A DNA stretch of 64,000 nt from Bartonella grahamii subsp. shimonis (GTDB lineage: Bacteria; Pseudomonadota; Alphaproteobacteria; Rhizobiales; Rhizobiaceae), in contig NZ_CP123961.1 in NCBI RefSeq assembly GCF_036327415.1, forward strand, positions 1,302,001 to 1,366,000, given 5' to 3'. Below the pieces are notes generated by a model. It searched no databases. It was given only the letters and a program-made list of their open reading frames with translations, and was not told the DNA's origin. The position numbers and the translations under genes are program-made. Shown piece after piece: positions 9,182 through 19,145 of the stretch (position 1 is its first letter; each line of letters begins with the position of its first letter).

Positions 9182-10807
9182 ATGAACTTAAAAAGAAAAA
9201 TACTGAAAAGTAGCGGATCTCTTGTTTCTGCTCTTATTGCACTAGGGGGAGTTGTACAACAGGTTTCAGCAAAAACACCGGCTGATACCCTTGTGATGGC
9301 TTGGAATCTGGATGCAATCAGTACGTTTGATCCTGCGCAGCTCACTGATGTTTATGGAAGTGAAATTGTTCGCAATGTCTGTGATAATTTGGTCAGTACT
9401 GCGACAGATGATCCTGCCAAAATGGTTCCAGCTTTAGCAACGCATTGGGATGTTTCAGGTGATGATCACAGTACGGTGATTACTTTTCATTTGCGTGATG
9501 GTTTGAAGTTTAATAATGGCAAGCCAGCCAATGCCAATGATCTTGTTTGGGGTATGAAGCGGGTTGTCAAATTAAAGATGGGTAATGCGGCAATTTTTAA
9601 TGAATATGGAATTACAGAACAAAATGTTGATGATGCTTTGCAAGCTCTTGATGAGAAAACAGTGGTGTTGAAATTTGATAAGCCTTATCCAGCAGAGCTC
9701 ATTCTGAATAATATTGTTGCAAGCCCTGCAACAGCTTTGCTTGATCGTAAGACGATTATGAAACATGAAAAAAATGGTGATTTGGGAAATCAGTATTTGA
9801 AAACTCATGCTGCTTGTGTTGGTCCTTATCAGTTAAAAAGTTGGCGCCCTGGAGAAGCGATTTTATTGCGTGCAAGCTCTCACTATTGGGGACTAGCACC
9901 TAAACTGAAGCAGATTGTAATTCGCCATGTTGCGGAGCCCGGAACACAACGCTTGTTATTGCAAAAACATGATATTGATGTTGCTCGTAATTTGACACCT
10001 GAAGATCTTGCAGATCTGCAAAAAACAACAGATGTTAAAGTTGAAAAAGTGTTGGTGCCAACCATGATGTACTGGGGATTTAATACGACGAACCCCATTT
10101 TTGCTAAGGAAAAAGTACGCTTGGCGATGCGTTATCTCATAGATTATGAAGGTCTTGGCAAGAAACTTCTCAAAGGGATTGGTATACCACGGGCAAGTTT
10201 TATTCCTCTTGGCAATCTTGGGGCTTTGGATGAAAAAGAAGGGCAACCCTTTAAGCTTGATATTCAAAAAGCCAAGCAGCTTTTAGCAGAGTCCGGTTAT
10301 CCGAACGGATTTGAGGCAAATTTTCTCGTATCAAATACTCCTTATACTTTACTACTTGCTCAGTCACTCCAAGATAGTGCTGCGCAAGCGGGTGTGCGTC
10401 TTAAAATTGAGCGATTGGCAGGTACACAGTTGTTTTCCAAACTTTATGCCCGAGCTTTTGATACGGCTTTTGTCGGCTGGAATAATGATTCTGCGGATCC
10501 TCATACAATGGCTTCACGTCTTGTTTATAATCCAGATAATCGGTTTGAGGCAAAAAATACAGCTTATCCTAGTTGGCAGCATGGGTATTTTGATGCCAAG
10601 ATGAATCAAAAAGTTGAAGAGGCATTGTTTCAAAAAGATCCGCAAAAACGGTCGCAAATATATGCTGATTTACAACGTGACCTTATGCAAAAAGGACCTT
10701 ATGCGTTTATCTATCAGAAATATGGCGTTGTCGCGATGACACCGGATATCAAAAAGTGGGTTTGGAATAGTGCACCGCATATTTTTTATAGTAAAATTGA
10801 AAAATAA
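9182..10807 (+). CDS. dppA: Peptide ABC transporter substrate-binding protein, DppA-like copy 1
   Basis: Periplasmic solute-binding protein of family 5 (OppA/DppA), which captures peptides or related ligands (in some bacteria heme) and delivers them to a Dpp-type permease. The 541-residue product has a signal peptide (ILKSSGSLVSALIALGGVVQQVSA, cleavage after SA about residue 30). It has the family stretch FHLRDGLKFNNGKPANANDLVWGMKR, then DFDKPYP-like and VGPYQL blocks, and ends KWVWNSAPHIFYSKIEK. It is very close to copy 4 at 19831 and more distant from copies 2 and 3. No permease genes are adjacent; the dppBCDF set at 23.5 kb is the likely partner. The start is fixed by AAGGA seven bases before ATG and by homology with the other copies. 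Peptide versus heme specificity is unresolved. Confidence 0.9.
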   Translation: MNLKRKILKSSGSLVSALIALGGVVQQVSAKTPADTLVMAWNLDAISTFDPAQLTDVYGSEIVRNVCDNLVSTATDDPAKMVPALATHWDVSGDDHSTVITFHLRDGLKFNNGKPANANDLVWGMKRVVKLKMGNAAIFNEYGITEQNVDDALQALDEKTVVLKFDKPYPAELILNNIVASPATALLDRKTIMKHEKNGDLGNQYLKTHAACVGPYQLKSWRPGEAILLRASSHYWGLAPKLKQIVIRHVAEPGTQRLLLQKHDIDVARNLTPEDLADLQKTTDVKVEKVLVPTMMYWGFNTTNPIFAKEKVRLAMRYLIDYEGLGKKLLKGIGIPRASFIPLGNLGALDEKEGQPFKLDIQKAKQLLAESGYPNGFEANFLVSNTPYTLLLAQSLQDSAAQAGVRLKIERLAGTQLFSKLYARAFDTAFVGWNNDSADPHTMASRLVYNPDNRFEAKNTAYPSWQHGYFDAKMNQKVEEALFQKDPQKRSQIYADLQRDLMQKGPYAFIYQKYGVVAMTPDIKKWVWNSAPHIFYSKIEK

Positions 10808-10854
10808 GTGTGTCTTCAATGCTGTTCAGTAAATAAAGGACATTGTTATGATAT

Positions 10855-10897
10855 ATTCGGCGTATTGTATAAATTTTCAAGCTTTGCAATACGTCGA
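10855..10897 (+). terminator. Hairpin after dppA copy 1
   Basis: Inverted repeat with arms like CGTATTG...CAATACG spaced by a short AT-rich loop, in the same position as the perfect hairpin after copy 2. There is no long T-run, so it may be a processing or attenuating hairpin rather than a classical intrinsic terminator. Confidence 0.45.
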
Positions 10898-11029
10898 AGA
10901 TCACAGGTAATGCGGATATATTGTTGAATGTCTTTTCAAGACATTCGTTTAAGGAGATTTTTCATTCTCATTAGGCGGGGATGTTAAGTTTGAATATTTC
11001 AATTTCTCTGAATTGAAAAGTGGTCAATT

Positions 11030-11600
11030 TATTTGTTTAAAAATTAAGTGTAACATCAAAAACTAAGTATAACAAATGTCGCGGAATATAGTAGTGCTAA
11101 AGGTGAAAAGATTCTGCGGTGTTGAAAGAAAGTTTTGTTATGAGGAGATACACAAGGAATATCAGTTTTTTATGGTGTTTATATTTTCTTTTGCTTTGAA
11201 AGATAATGATATGCCAATTAGAGGGTGTTATTTTACAGGGAGTGATGAAAAAATCAAATTTCCTTTTGAAGAAGGAATGAAAGTCGTCGCACTTGGCAAA
11301 CTAACGAATTTTCCTGTTTTATCAAATCGTCAAATTATTATGAAAGCTCTTTGTTATTAAGGAACTTGAGCCGAAAGGGCTAGTGCTTTGATGGTATACA
11401 AAACGCCGGGAGAAATAAGAGACAGCTCGCTTAACAAGATAGAGAAAAAATATCGGTTTTATAGTCTTCCATAGTAGGCATTATGATATCGTGAATAAGC
11501 TCTGTTGTTGGGGAGCGTTCATTTATATCAGAGTATTTTCCTTTGTATGTTTTGGTTTGGCTTATAAGTGTAGGCAGGAGGAGTCATTGGCAAGAGGTGC
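11030..11600 (+). pseudogene. Decayed xseA 5' fragment, copy 2
   Basis: Aligns with the xseA start region (GAATTGAAAAGTGGTCAATTTATTTG matches the bases around the xseA ATG) through codon ~200. An open frame of 94 codons (11076-11360) survives by chance and keeps xseA-like residues (FPFEEGMKVVALGKLTNFP versus [19 protein letters not shown]). It lacks the start, the catalytic domain and a consistent frame. Located between dppA copies 1 and 2. Confidence 0.8.
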
Positions 11601-11718
11601 TTGTTCTTGAAGATTTTAACGCTTGGTTTTTAGGAGCCTATAGTTCGTCTAAACTTAATTATTAAGCACGTTTTGCTGCATGGGGAATTTATACAATAAA
11701 TTTTAAAAGGAAAAGTCT

Positions 11719-13350
11719 ATGAACGTGAAAAGAAAAATATTGAAAAAGAGCAGTTCTTTTGTTTCCGCTGTTTTTGCAATAGGGATGTTTGTGCAACAAG
11801 TTTCAGCAAAAACACCTACCAATACGCTTGTGATGGCTTGGAATCTCGATCCAATAAGTACATTTGACCCTGCACAACTCAATGACCGTTATGGAATTGA
11901 AGTGGTTAACAATATTTGTGATAATTTAGTCGTTTCTGCTACAGATGATGCGGCTAAAATGGTTCCCTCATTAGCGAAGAGTTGGGATGTTTTAAGTGAT
12001 GACCAGAGTACGGTGATTACTTTTCATTTGCGCGATGGTTTAAAGTTTAATGATGGTCGTTCTGCTCATGCCAATGATCTTGTTTGGGGTATGAAGCGGG
12101 TTGTGAAATTGAAATTGTCCAATGCGGCAACATTTAATGAATATGGGATTACAGAACAAAACGTTGATGAGGCTTTTCAAGCACCGGACGACAAAACGGT
12201 GGTGATGAAATTTGATAAGCCTTATCCTGCAGAGCTCATTCTTAGTAATATTTCCACTAATCGCACTGCTGCCTTGCTGGATCGTGAGACACTTATGAAA
12301 AACGAACAAGATGGTGATATGGGAAATCGGTATTTGGCAAGTCATTCTGCTTGTGTTGGTCCTTATCAGTTAGAGAGTTGGCGCCCTGGAGAAGGGATTT
12401 TGTTGCGTGCAAGCTCCAATTATTGGGGGGAGGCGCCTAAATTGAAGAAGATTTTAATTCGCCATGTTGCGGAGCCTGGGACGCAACGTTTATTGTTGGA
12501 AAAACACGATATCGATGTTGCACGTAATCTGATGCCAGAGGATTTGGCAGATCTCCAAGCAACAACGGATATTAAGGTTGAAAAAGTGTTGGCGCCTTCC
12601 ATGATCATATGGGGGTTTAATACGACGAATCCTATTTTTGCCAATGAAAAAGTGCGTTTAGCGATGCGCTATCTTATTGATTATGAAGGGCTCAGTAAGA
12701 CTCTTCTCAAAGATGTTGGTATTCCTCGTGCAAGTTTTATTCCTCTTGGTAATCTTGGGGCTTTGGATGAAAAAGAAGGACAACCTTTTAAACTTGATCT
12801 TCAAAAAGCAAAGCAGCTTTTAACAGAGGCAGGTTATCCAGATGGTTTTGAAGCCAATATTTTTGCAGGGGCATCTCCTTATCCTTTTGCTTTGCCTATT
12901 GCTCAGTCCCTTCAAGACAATGCAAAAAAGGTTGGAGTACGTTTTAAAATTGAACGTTTTGTAGGTACGCAGTTGTTTTCAAAATTTTATGCGCGTGGTT
13001 TTGATACAATTTTTTTCGGATGGAATAATGGCTCTGCGGACCCCCATACAATGGCTTCACGTCTTATTTACAATCCTGATAATCGGCTTGAGGCTAAAAA
13101 TACAGGCTATGCGAGTTGGTGCCATGGGTATTTGGATAAAAGTATGAATCAAAAGGTTCAAGATGCGTTGTTTGAAAAAGATCCTCAAAAACGGGTGCAA
13201 ATGTATGCTGATTTGCAACGTGAATTTATGCAGAAAGGACCCTATGCTTTTATTTATCAGACATATGTTTCTGTAGCGATGACACCTGATGTCAAAAAAT
13301 GGGTTTGGAATAGTGCACCACGTATTTTTTATAGTGCAATTGAAAAATAA
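11719..13350 (+). CDS. dppA: Peptide ABC transporter substrate-binding protein, DppA-like copy 2
   Basis: 543-residue family 5 solute-binding protein with a signal peptide (FVSAVFAIGMFVQQVSA). It has the same core as copy 1 but forms a distinct pair with copy 3 at 14256: both share FNDGR, LMKNEQDGDMGNRYLASHSACVGPYQLESWR and FAGASPYPFALPIAQSLQDNAKKVGVRFKIERFVGTQL. The two extra residues relative to copies 1 and 4 lie in the ASPYPFALP segment, near the ligand-binding lobe, so ligand preference may differ. The leader and AAGGAAAAGTCT ribosome site are the same as in the other copies. It is flanked upstream by an xseA stub and downstream by a perfect hairpin. Confidence 0.9.
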   Translation: MNVKRKILKKSSSFVSAVFAIGMFVQQVSAKTPTNTLVMAWNLDPISTFDPAQLNDRYGIEVVNNICDNLVVSATDDAAKMVPSLAKSWDVLSDDQSTVITFHLRDGLKFNDGRSAHANDLVWGMKRVVKLKLSNAATFNEYGITEQNVDEAFQAPDDKTVVMKFDKPYPAELILSNISTNRTAALLDRETLMKNEQDGDMGNRYLASHSACVGPYQLESWRPGEGILLRASSNYWGEAPKLKKILIRHVAEPGTQRLLLEKHDIDVARNLMPEDLADLQATTDIKVEKVLAPSMIIWGFNTTNPIFANEKVRLAMRYLIDYEGLSKTLLKDVGIPRASFIPLGNLGALDEKEGQPFKLDLQKAKQLLTEAGYPDGFEANIFAGASPYPFALPIAQSLQDNAKKVGVRFKIERFVGTQLFSKFYARGFDTIFFGWNNGSADPHTMASRLIYNPDNRLEAKNTGYASWCHGYLDKSMNQKVQDALFEKDPQKRVQMYADLQREFMQKGPYAFIYQTYVSVAMTPDVKKWVWNSAPRIFYSAIEK

Positions 13351-13398
13351 AAGGGTATCAAGTTTATAAAATATAAAAAACATGATCATGATATATTT

Positions 13399-13436
13399 GA
13401 TGTATTGCAAAGTTCTTTAATACTTTGCAATACATC
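13399..13436 (+). terminator. Perfect 14-bp stem-loop after dppA copy 2
   Basis: GATGTATTGCAAAG and its exact complement CTTTGCAATACATC flank a 10-base loop. A near-identical structure follows copy 3 (about 15934-15972). There is no U-tract, so either a weak terminator or an RNA-stabilising hairpin. Confidence 0.6.
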
Positions 13437-13559
13437 AAGGATTGTGAATAATAGGAGGTGTGTTGCTGAGTGTCTTTTCAAGATTTCTATTTCAAAAGGG
13501 ATCTTTCATTCTCATTAAAGATGTGTTTGCTTGGATGTTTAAGACTTAATATTTCAACT

Positions 13560-14165
13560 TCCATGAATTGAAAAGTGGTCAATTCATTTGCTGAAAAAAT
13601 TAGTACAACAAATGTTGTGGCATTTAGCATTGTTAAAGGAGCAAAGACATTTTCAATGTTGAAGAAGAGTTTTGGTATGAAGGTAACGAGGAATATCAGT
13701 TTTTTATGGTGCCTATGTTATGTTTCCTTTTGTTTTGAAAGATGATACTCTGCAATTGGAGAGTATTATTTTATGGAGAGTGATGAAAAAATCCAAATTT
13801 TCTCTTGAGAAGGAGGGTAAATGATCAATTTCAGCAAATTACAATTTATCCAAAATCATCAAAATATTAAATTTTTATTGAGGCTCTTGAAGCAATCGGA
13901 GGTGGTGATTTCGCGACACTTTTTAGAAAATCAAAAAAAGAAATTTGAAGAAAAAGGTCTGTTTGATAAAGCAAAAGAAAATTTTTCCTGATATGTCCCA
14001 AATTGTAAGCACTGTGATATCTCCAACAGGTGCTGTTATGCTTAATATTTTCGTTTTATATCAGATCGTTTTCTGTTGCATATTTTGGTTTCATCTATAC
14101 CTGCTTAGAGAGACTGAGTGCTTGGTAGGTGCTTGTTGCTGTTTAGTTTTTTATTTTATTTTGAG
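13560..14165 (+). pseudogene. Decayed xseA 5' fragment, copy 3
   Basis: The longest readable xseA stub. Landmarks matching intact xseA: GAATTGAAAAGTGGTCAATT (start region), GAGTGATGAAAAAATCCAAATTTTC (VMEKLKFP), TTTATTGAGGCTCTTGAAG (IEALE), AAAGGTCTGTTTGATAAAGC (GLFDEA), TCTCCAACAGGTGCTGTTATG (SPTGAV) and TATCAGATCGTTTTCTGTTGCA (SDRFPLH). It ends just before the copy 3 dppA leader. Several stops and frame changes make it non-functional. Confidence 0.85.
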
Positions 14166-14255
14166 GAGGTATGTTTTCTAAGTCTAACCTTATTATTTCT
14201 TGCACGTTATTGTTGCATGGAGAACTTATACAATAAATTTTAAAAGGAAAAGTCT

Positions 14256-15887
14256 ATGAACTTGAAAGAAAAAATATTGAAAAAGAGCAGTTCTTTTGTT
14301 TCTGCTGTTTTTGCATTGGGGATTTTTGTGCAACAAGTTTCAGCGAAAACACCTGCCGATACGCTTGTAATGGCTTGGAATCTTGATTCAATAAGTACAT
14401 TTGATCCAGCACAAATCAATGACCGTTATGGTAATGAAGTTCTTGTCAATGTTTGTGATAATTTAGTCGTTTCTGCTACAGATGATGCAGCTAAACTTGT
14501 TCCCTCTTTGGCGAAGAGTTGGGATGTTTTAAGTGATGACCAGAGTACGGTGATTACTTTTCATTTGCGTGATGGTTTGAAGTTCAACGACGGTCGTCCT
14601 ACAAATGCCAATGATTTGATTTGGAGCATGAAGCGGGTTGTGAAAATGAAGATGGCTGCTGCGGCGACATTTAATGAATATGGAATTACAGAACAAAACG
14701 TTGATGAGGCTTTTCAAGCGCCGGACGACAAAACGGTGGTGATGAAATTTGATAAGCCTTATCCTGCAGAGCTTATTCTTAGCCATTTTGCCACTAGTCG
14801 TACACTTGCCTTGCTGGATCGTGAGACACTTATGAAAAACGAACAAGATGGCGATATGGGAAACCGGTATTTGGCTAGTCATTCTGCTTGTGTTGGTCCT
14901 TATCAGTTAGAGAGTTGGCGTTCTGGAGAAGGGATTTTGTTGCGTGCAAGCTCCAATTATTGGGGGGAGGCGCCTAAATTAAAGAAAATTTTAATTCGCC
15001 ATGTCGCAGAGCCTGGAACACAACGTTTACTGTTGCAAAAACACGATATTGATGTGGCGCGTAATTTGATGCCAGAGGATTTGGCAGATCTCCAAGCAAC
15101 AACGGATATTAAGGTTGAAAAAGTGTTAGAGCCATCCGTGATCATATGGGGGTTCAATACGACGAACCCTATTTTTGCCAATGAAAAAGTGCGTTTAGCG
15201 ATGCGCTATCTTATTGACTATGAAGGTCTCAGTAAGACCCTTCTCAAAGATGTTGGTGTTTTACGTGCAAGTTTTATTCCTCTTGGTAATCTTGGGGCTT
15301 TGAATGAAAAAGAAGGACAACCTTTTAAACTTGATCTCCAAAAAGCAAAGCAGCTTTTAACGGAAGCCGGTTACCCAGATGGTTTTGAGGCCAATATTTT
15401 TGCAGGGGCATCTCCTTATCCTTTTGCTTTGCCTATTGCTCAGTCCCTTCAAGACAATGCAAAAAAGGTTGGAGTACGTTTTAAAATTGAACGTTTTGTA
15501 GGTACGCAGTTACTTTCAAAACTATTTTCACGTAGCTTTGATACAATTTTTTTCGGATGGAATAATGATTCTGCCGATCCTCATACAATGGCTTCACGCC
15601 TTATTTACAATCCTGATAATCGGCTTGAGGCTAAAAATACAGCCTATGCGAGTTGGTGCCATGGGTATTTGGATAAAAGTATGAATCAAAAGGTTCAAGA
15701 TGCGTTGTTTGAAAAAGATCCTCAAAAACGGGTGCAAATGTATGCTGATTTGCAACGTGAATTTATGCAGAAAGGACCTTATGCTTTTATTTATCAGACG
15801 TATCATACTGTAGCGATGACACCTGATGTCAAAAAATGGGTTTGGAATAGTGCACCACGTATTTTTTATAGTGCAATTGAAAAATAA
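14256..15887 (+). CDS. dppA: Peptide ABC transporter substrate-binding protein, DppA-like copy 3
   Basis: 543-residue family 5 solute-binding protein, a close sister of copy 2. The differences cluster in the mature N-terminal part (NDRYGNEVLVNVCDNL, RPTNANDLIWSMKR) and at one spot near residue 430 (LLSKLFSRSFDT). The signal peptide is intact. A hairpin like that of copy 2 follows (GATGTATTGCAAAG...CTTTGCAATACGTT). It is preceded by the third xseA stub. Role and caveats as for the other copies; there is no adjacent permease. Confidence 0.9.
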   Translation: MNLKEKILKKSSSFVSAVFALGIFVQQVSAKTPADTLVMAWNLDSISTFDPAQINDRYGNEVLVNVCDNLVVSATDDAAKLVPSLAKSWDVLSDDQSTVITFHLRDGLKFNDGRPTNANDLIWSMKRVVKMKMAAAATFNEYGITEQNVDEAFQAPDDKTVVMKFDKPYPAELILSHFATSRTLALLDRETLMKNEQDGDMGNRYLASHSACVGPYQLESWRSGEGILLRASSNYWGEAPKLKKILIRHVAEPGTQRLLLQKHDIDVARNLMPEDLADLQATTDIKVEKVLEPSVIIWGFNTTNPIFANEKVRLAMRYLIDYEGLSKTLLKDVGVLRASFIPLGNLGALNEKEGQPFKLDLQKAKQLLTEAGYPDGFEANIFAGASPYPFALPIAQSLQDNAKKVGVRFKIERFVGTQLLSKLFSRSFDTIFFGWNNDSADPHTMASRLIYNPDNRLEAKNTAYASWCHGYLDKSMNQKVQDALFEKDPQKRVQMYADLQREFMQKGPYAFIYQTYHTVAMTPDVKKWVWNSAPRIFYSAIEK

Positions 15888-16075
15888 AAGGGTATCAGGT
15901 TTATAAAATATAAAAAACATGATCATGATATATTTGATGTATTGCAAAGCTCTTTAAGACTTTGCAATACGTTGAATTTTATCGGGAATGGATTACTATG
16001 TTGTGTAAAGAATTTTATTTCAGGAATTCTTATGAAAGATGTGTTTGTGTGGATGTTAAGATTGAATATTTTAGC

Positions 16076-16262
16076 TTCTATTGATAGAATCTTCGGATGG
16101 AATAATGACTCCCGAAATCTCCATACAATGGCTCTAAGCTTTTTTATAACTCGGATAATCGGTTTGAAATTCAAAGTATAAGCTGTTCTAGCCGGTGTTA
16201 TGGGTATTTTGATGAAGCTATAAATAAAAAGTTTAAAGATGTGTTGTTTCAAAAAGATTCAT
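16076..16262 (+). pseudogene. dppA 3' fragment just before xseA
   Basis: Matches the dppA 3' region coding GWNNDSADPHTMASRLVYNPDNRFE and GYFDAKMNQKVEDALFQKD. Here GGATGGAATAATGACTC is followed by CATACAATGGCT, CGGATAATCGGTTTGA, GGGTATTTTGATGAAGC and TTGTTTCAAAAAGAT. Frame and length are broken. It shows that another dppA copy once lay directly upstream of xseA, as expected if the ancestral order was dppA-xseA. Confidence 0.8.
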
Positions 16263-16287
16263 AGAAATGGGCGTAAAGAATTGAAAA

Positions 16288-17718
16288 ATGGTAAGTTTGT
16301 TTAGTGAAAAAACAGGTGTAACAAATGTAGCAGAATTTACTGTTTCCGAGATAGCAGGAGCTCTAAAGCGTGTTGTTGAAGAAAAGTTTGGTTATGTACG
16401 GGTGCGTGGGGAGATATCAGGTTACCGTGGTACTCATGCTTCGGGACATGCTTATTTTGCTTTAAAAGATGATAAGGCACGGTTGGAAGCTGTTATTTGG
16501 CGTGGAGTGATGGAAAAGCTCAAATTTCCTCCTGAAGAAGGAATGGAAGTGGTTGCTGTTGGTAAACTTACAACTTATCCGGGGTCATCGAAATATCAAA
16601 TTGTCATTGAGGCTCTTGAACCAACGGGGGTTGGTGCTTTGATGACACTTCTTGAAAATCGTAAGAAAAAATTTGTAGAAGAAGGCTTATTTGATGAAGC
16701 AAAGAAAAAACCTTTGCCTTATATGCCTCGAGTTATAGGCGTTGTAACATCACCAACAGGTGCTGTTATTCGTGATATTATTCATCGTATATCCGATCGT
16801 TTTCCGTTACATATTTTGGTTTGGCCTGTACGTGTTCAGGGGGAAACAAGTGGGAGAGAAGTCGCTGTTGCTGTTGAAGGTTTTAATGCTCTTGCTCCAA
16901 GAGGACTTATTCCAAAACCTGATCTTATTATTGTTGCACGGGGAGGGGGAAGTTTAGAAGATTTGTGGGGGTTTAATGACGAAGCTGTTGTTCGTGCTGT
17001 TTATGCCTCTACTCTTCCCGTTATTTCTGCTGTTGGGCATGAAACGGACTGGACTTTGATTGATTATGTCGCTGACTGGCGTGCTCCCACTCCTACAGGA
17101 GCTGCAGAAAAGGCTGTTCCCGTTAAGCTTGATCTTGAAGTGTGTGTTGCGTCTCTTGGGGCACGTTTGCGCAAGGGACTTGTACGTTCTTTTGATTTTC
17201 ATCAACAAAAGTTGCGTGCAGCCAGACGTGGTCTTCCCACTGTCGACCAACTTTTTGCTCTACCACGGCGTGGTTTTGATGAAATTTCAAATCGATTACA
17301 GCGTGCTCTTTGTGTAAGCTACGATAAAAAACGTTTTTCTTTTCATACTCTTCGTTTACGCCTTTCATTACGTTTGTTAAATAGTGAAAAAGCACAACGT
17401 AATACAAAAGAATATACGGCGCGTCTTCATCGTGCTTTTGTGCGTAGTGTGGAAAAACAACGTGCCAAAATGGAGCTTGCATTTAGACTTTTAAAAAGCA
17501 CTTCTTATCAAAATATTTTAGAGCGTGGTTTTGTTTTGGCTTTGGGGAAAGATCATAAGCCCATTAAACGGTTGGCTCAGTTTCCTGAAACAGGGCAAAT
17601 AGATTTACGCTTTTTTGATGGGGATATCAGTGTTGCAACACAAGAACCTGTTTTTTCTAAACGTTCAAAACAAAAGCAGATAAAGTCACCAAGTAATGAT
17701 CAAGGAACTCTCTTTTAA
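16288..17718 (+). CDS. xseA: Exodeoxyribonuclease VII large subunit
   Basis: Catalytic large subunit of exonuclease VII, which degrades single-stranded DNA in both directions and acts in repair. The 476-residue product has the N-terminal OB-type domain (residues ~10-110, [30 protein letters not shown]...GHAYFALKD). The catalytic domain follows, with [12 protein letters not shown], the glycine-rich [20 protein letters not shown] segment and [16 protein letters not shown]. The C-terminal helical region is rich in Arg/Lys. Length is usual for the family. It is the only intact copy; three 5' stubs lie upstream between dppA copies. tag follows after 12 nt, probably in the same transcript, so both products serve DNA repair. 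Confidence 0.95.
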   Translation: MVSLFSEKTGVTNVAEFTVSEIAGALKRVVEEKFGYVRVRGEISGYRGTHASGHAYFALKDDKARLEAVIWRGVMEKLKFPPEEGMEVVAVGKLTTYPGSSKYQIVIEALEPTGVGALMTLLENRKKKFVEEGLFDEAKKKPLPYMPRVIGVVTSPTGAVIRDIIHRISDRFPLHILVWPVRVQGETSGREVAVAVEGFNALAPRGLIPKPDLIIVARGGGSLEDLWGFNDEAVVRAVYASTLPVISAVGHETDWTLIDYVADWRAPTPTGAAEKAVPVKLDLEVCVASLGARLRKGLVRSFDFHQQKLRAARRGLPTVDQLFALPRRGFDEISNRLQRALCVSYDKKRFSFHTLRLRLSLRLLNSEKAQRNTKEYTARLHRAFVRSVEKQRAKMELAFRLLKSTSYQNILERGFVLALGKDHKPIKRLAQFPETGQIDLRFFDGDISVATQEPVFSKRSKQKQIKSPSNDQGTLF

Positions 17719-17730
17719 TAGGTTAATGCC

Positions 17731-18321
17731 ATGCTTGCGGAAGGTCTTCTTAAGGGAGTGGATGGAAAAGTTCGTTGCGCATGGGCTGGAACGGATCCAC
17801 TTTATTGTGCTTATCATGATAACGAATGGGGAAAACCTGTTTTTGAGGATATTCCTTTGTTTGAGAAAATTTGTCTTGAGGGATTCCAAGCGGGGCTTTC
17901 TTGGTTTACAATTTTAAAAAAACGCTCTTTTTTTAGCATTGCATTTGATCACTTTGACTTTGAAAAGATTGCTCTTTATGATGAGCTGAAGGTGCAAATG
18001 TTAATGCAGAATAAAGACATTGTTCGCCATCAAGGAAAAATTCAATCAGTGCTTAATAATGCACTTAGAGCACAGGAAATTGTAACAGACTGGGGGAGCT
18101 TGTCCCACTATTTTTGGTCTTTTCAGCCACCACAATCAGAGCGTTATGAAAAGATAGACTATCAAACACTGTCGGCCAATCCTACAACCCCTGCTTCTCT
18201 TCGTCTTTCTCAAGACTTGAAAAAACGTGGCTGGACATTTATTGGGCCTACGATTTGTTATGCTTTTATGCAGTCCGTAGGGATTGTTAATGATCATCTT
18301 GAAGGATGCTTTTGTCGATAA
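17731..18321 (+). CDS. tag: DNA-3-methyladenine glycosylase I
   Basis: Base-excision repair glycosylase that removes 3-methyladenine. The 196-residue protein carries the Tag hallmarks: CAWAGTDPLYCAYHDNEWGKPVFED near the N-terminus, LFEKICLEGFQAGLSWFTILKKR, and the C-terminal DLKKRGWTFIGPTICYAFMQSVGIVNDHLEGCF. Cys and His residues at both ends fit the Tag zinc site. It starts 12 nt after xseA; the short N-terminal extension before VRCAWAG is slightly longer than in E. coli Tag, so the start could be a little downstream. Cytoplasmic. Confidence 0.94.
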   Translation: MLAEGLLKGVDGKVRCAWAGTDPLYCAYHDNEWGKPVFEDIPLFEKICLEGFQAGLSWFTILKKRSFFSIAFDHFDFEKIALYDELKVQMLMQNKDIVRHQGKIQSVLNNALRAQEIVTDWGSLSHYFWSFQPPQSERYEKIDYQTLSANPTTPASLRLSQDLKKRGWTFIGPTICYAFMQSVGIVNDHLEGCFCR

Positions 18322-18477
18322 ATTAAATTTTCTGTCATAAGGATAATAATTGGATTATCTAATAAATGTACAGATTATGCAACACCACTGTATAAGGTAA
18401 TTAGGGCATACAAACTATACAATATTAATGATTTTCTACTGTTGTTGGCAATAAAAACGATAAAGGTATAATTTTTA

Positions 18478-18715
18478 GGATGAAAAGACAGACGCAAAAA
18501 GAAGTGATATCTTAACAGTTATGTATCTGAAGTTAGATAATAGTGATGTTTTGTATATTTTAAAGAAACATTTAATATATCCAAGTCTATTTTGCGACGC
18601 AGATCGTGAATGGTATAACAGTAAATCCATTGTGCACTCCATCTTTACGCTTATGAGAGAGCAAATCAGCACCATCACACACTTTGCCAGTTTTCAATGT
18701 TGTACGACAATCCTT
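18478..18715 (-). pseudogene. Second integrase N-terminal relic
   Basis: On the minus strand one frame reads GKVCDGADLLSHKRKDGVHNGF, matching the relic at 0.7 kb (GKYSDGAGLLLHKRKDGGLNGF). It is followed by out-of-frame remains of the same domain. It is on the opposite strand to the first relic and lacks the catalytic domain. Together the two relics flank the xseA/dppA region, so they may be traces of former island insertions. Confidence 0.55.
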
Positions 18716-19017
18716 GGTATTTGAAATGGTTCAGAAGAGGTGTTTTTATTTCCATTAATGATATGACCATTATAATAAGTAATGAATATTTTATTCATGT
18801 TTATTGACGAATGCAAAGTGGTTTTTAGATGGGGTGCTGTTGTTGCATTGTTATATTTTATTTTGGTTGTATAATGGTTGATTTATTTGTGTATTGGTCG
18901 ATTGCCCAGTGCTTACCTAGGCAATATAAAATAAAATGTAGCGACGAAAAATTGAATTTAAATGATTTAAGCTGCTTGTATTAGGTTTTATTATCTGATA
19001 ACTTTCTTCTATTAGAG

Positions 19018-19145
19018 AGGAATTTTGCTGCGTGTGAGCTTCAGTTTTGGGAAGATGATTAAGCTCAGACAGGCTTGTATCCACTACATTGCTTCGGTGA
19101 ATCTCTGTATGTTTCTGTTGGAAACAAGAGTGGTATTGCAGTATG
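19018..19145 (+). pseudogene. dppA internal fragment
   Basis: Reads GGAATTTTGCTGCGTGTGAGC, then tcagttttgggaagatg, then aatctctgtatgtttctgttggaaa. This parallels the dppA section coding GILLRASSNYWGEAPKL...RHVAEPGTQRLLLEK. It is heavily diverged with indels. Detected by eye only; a nucleotide alignment to the dppA copies would settle it. Confidence 0.45.

Noticed and set aside
11076..11360. 94-codon ORF between dppA copies 1 and 2
   Set aside because: Although open, it is the remains of xseA codons ~25-100 with frameshifts at both ends; recorded as pseudogene instead.
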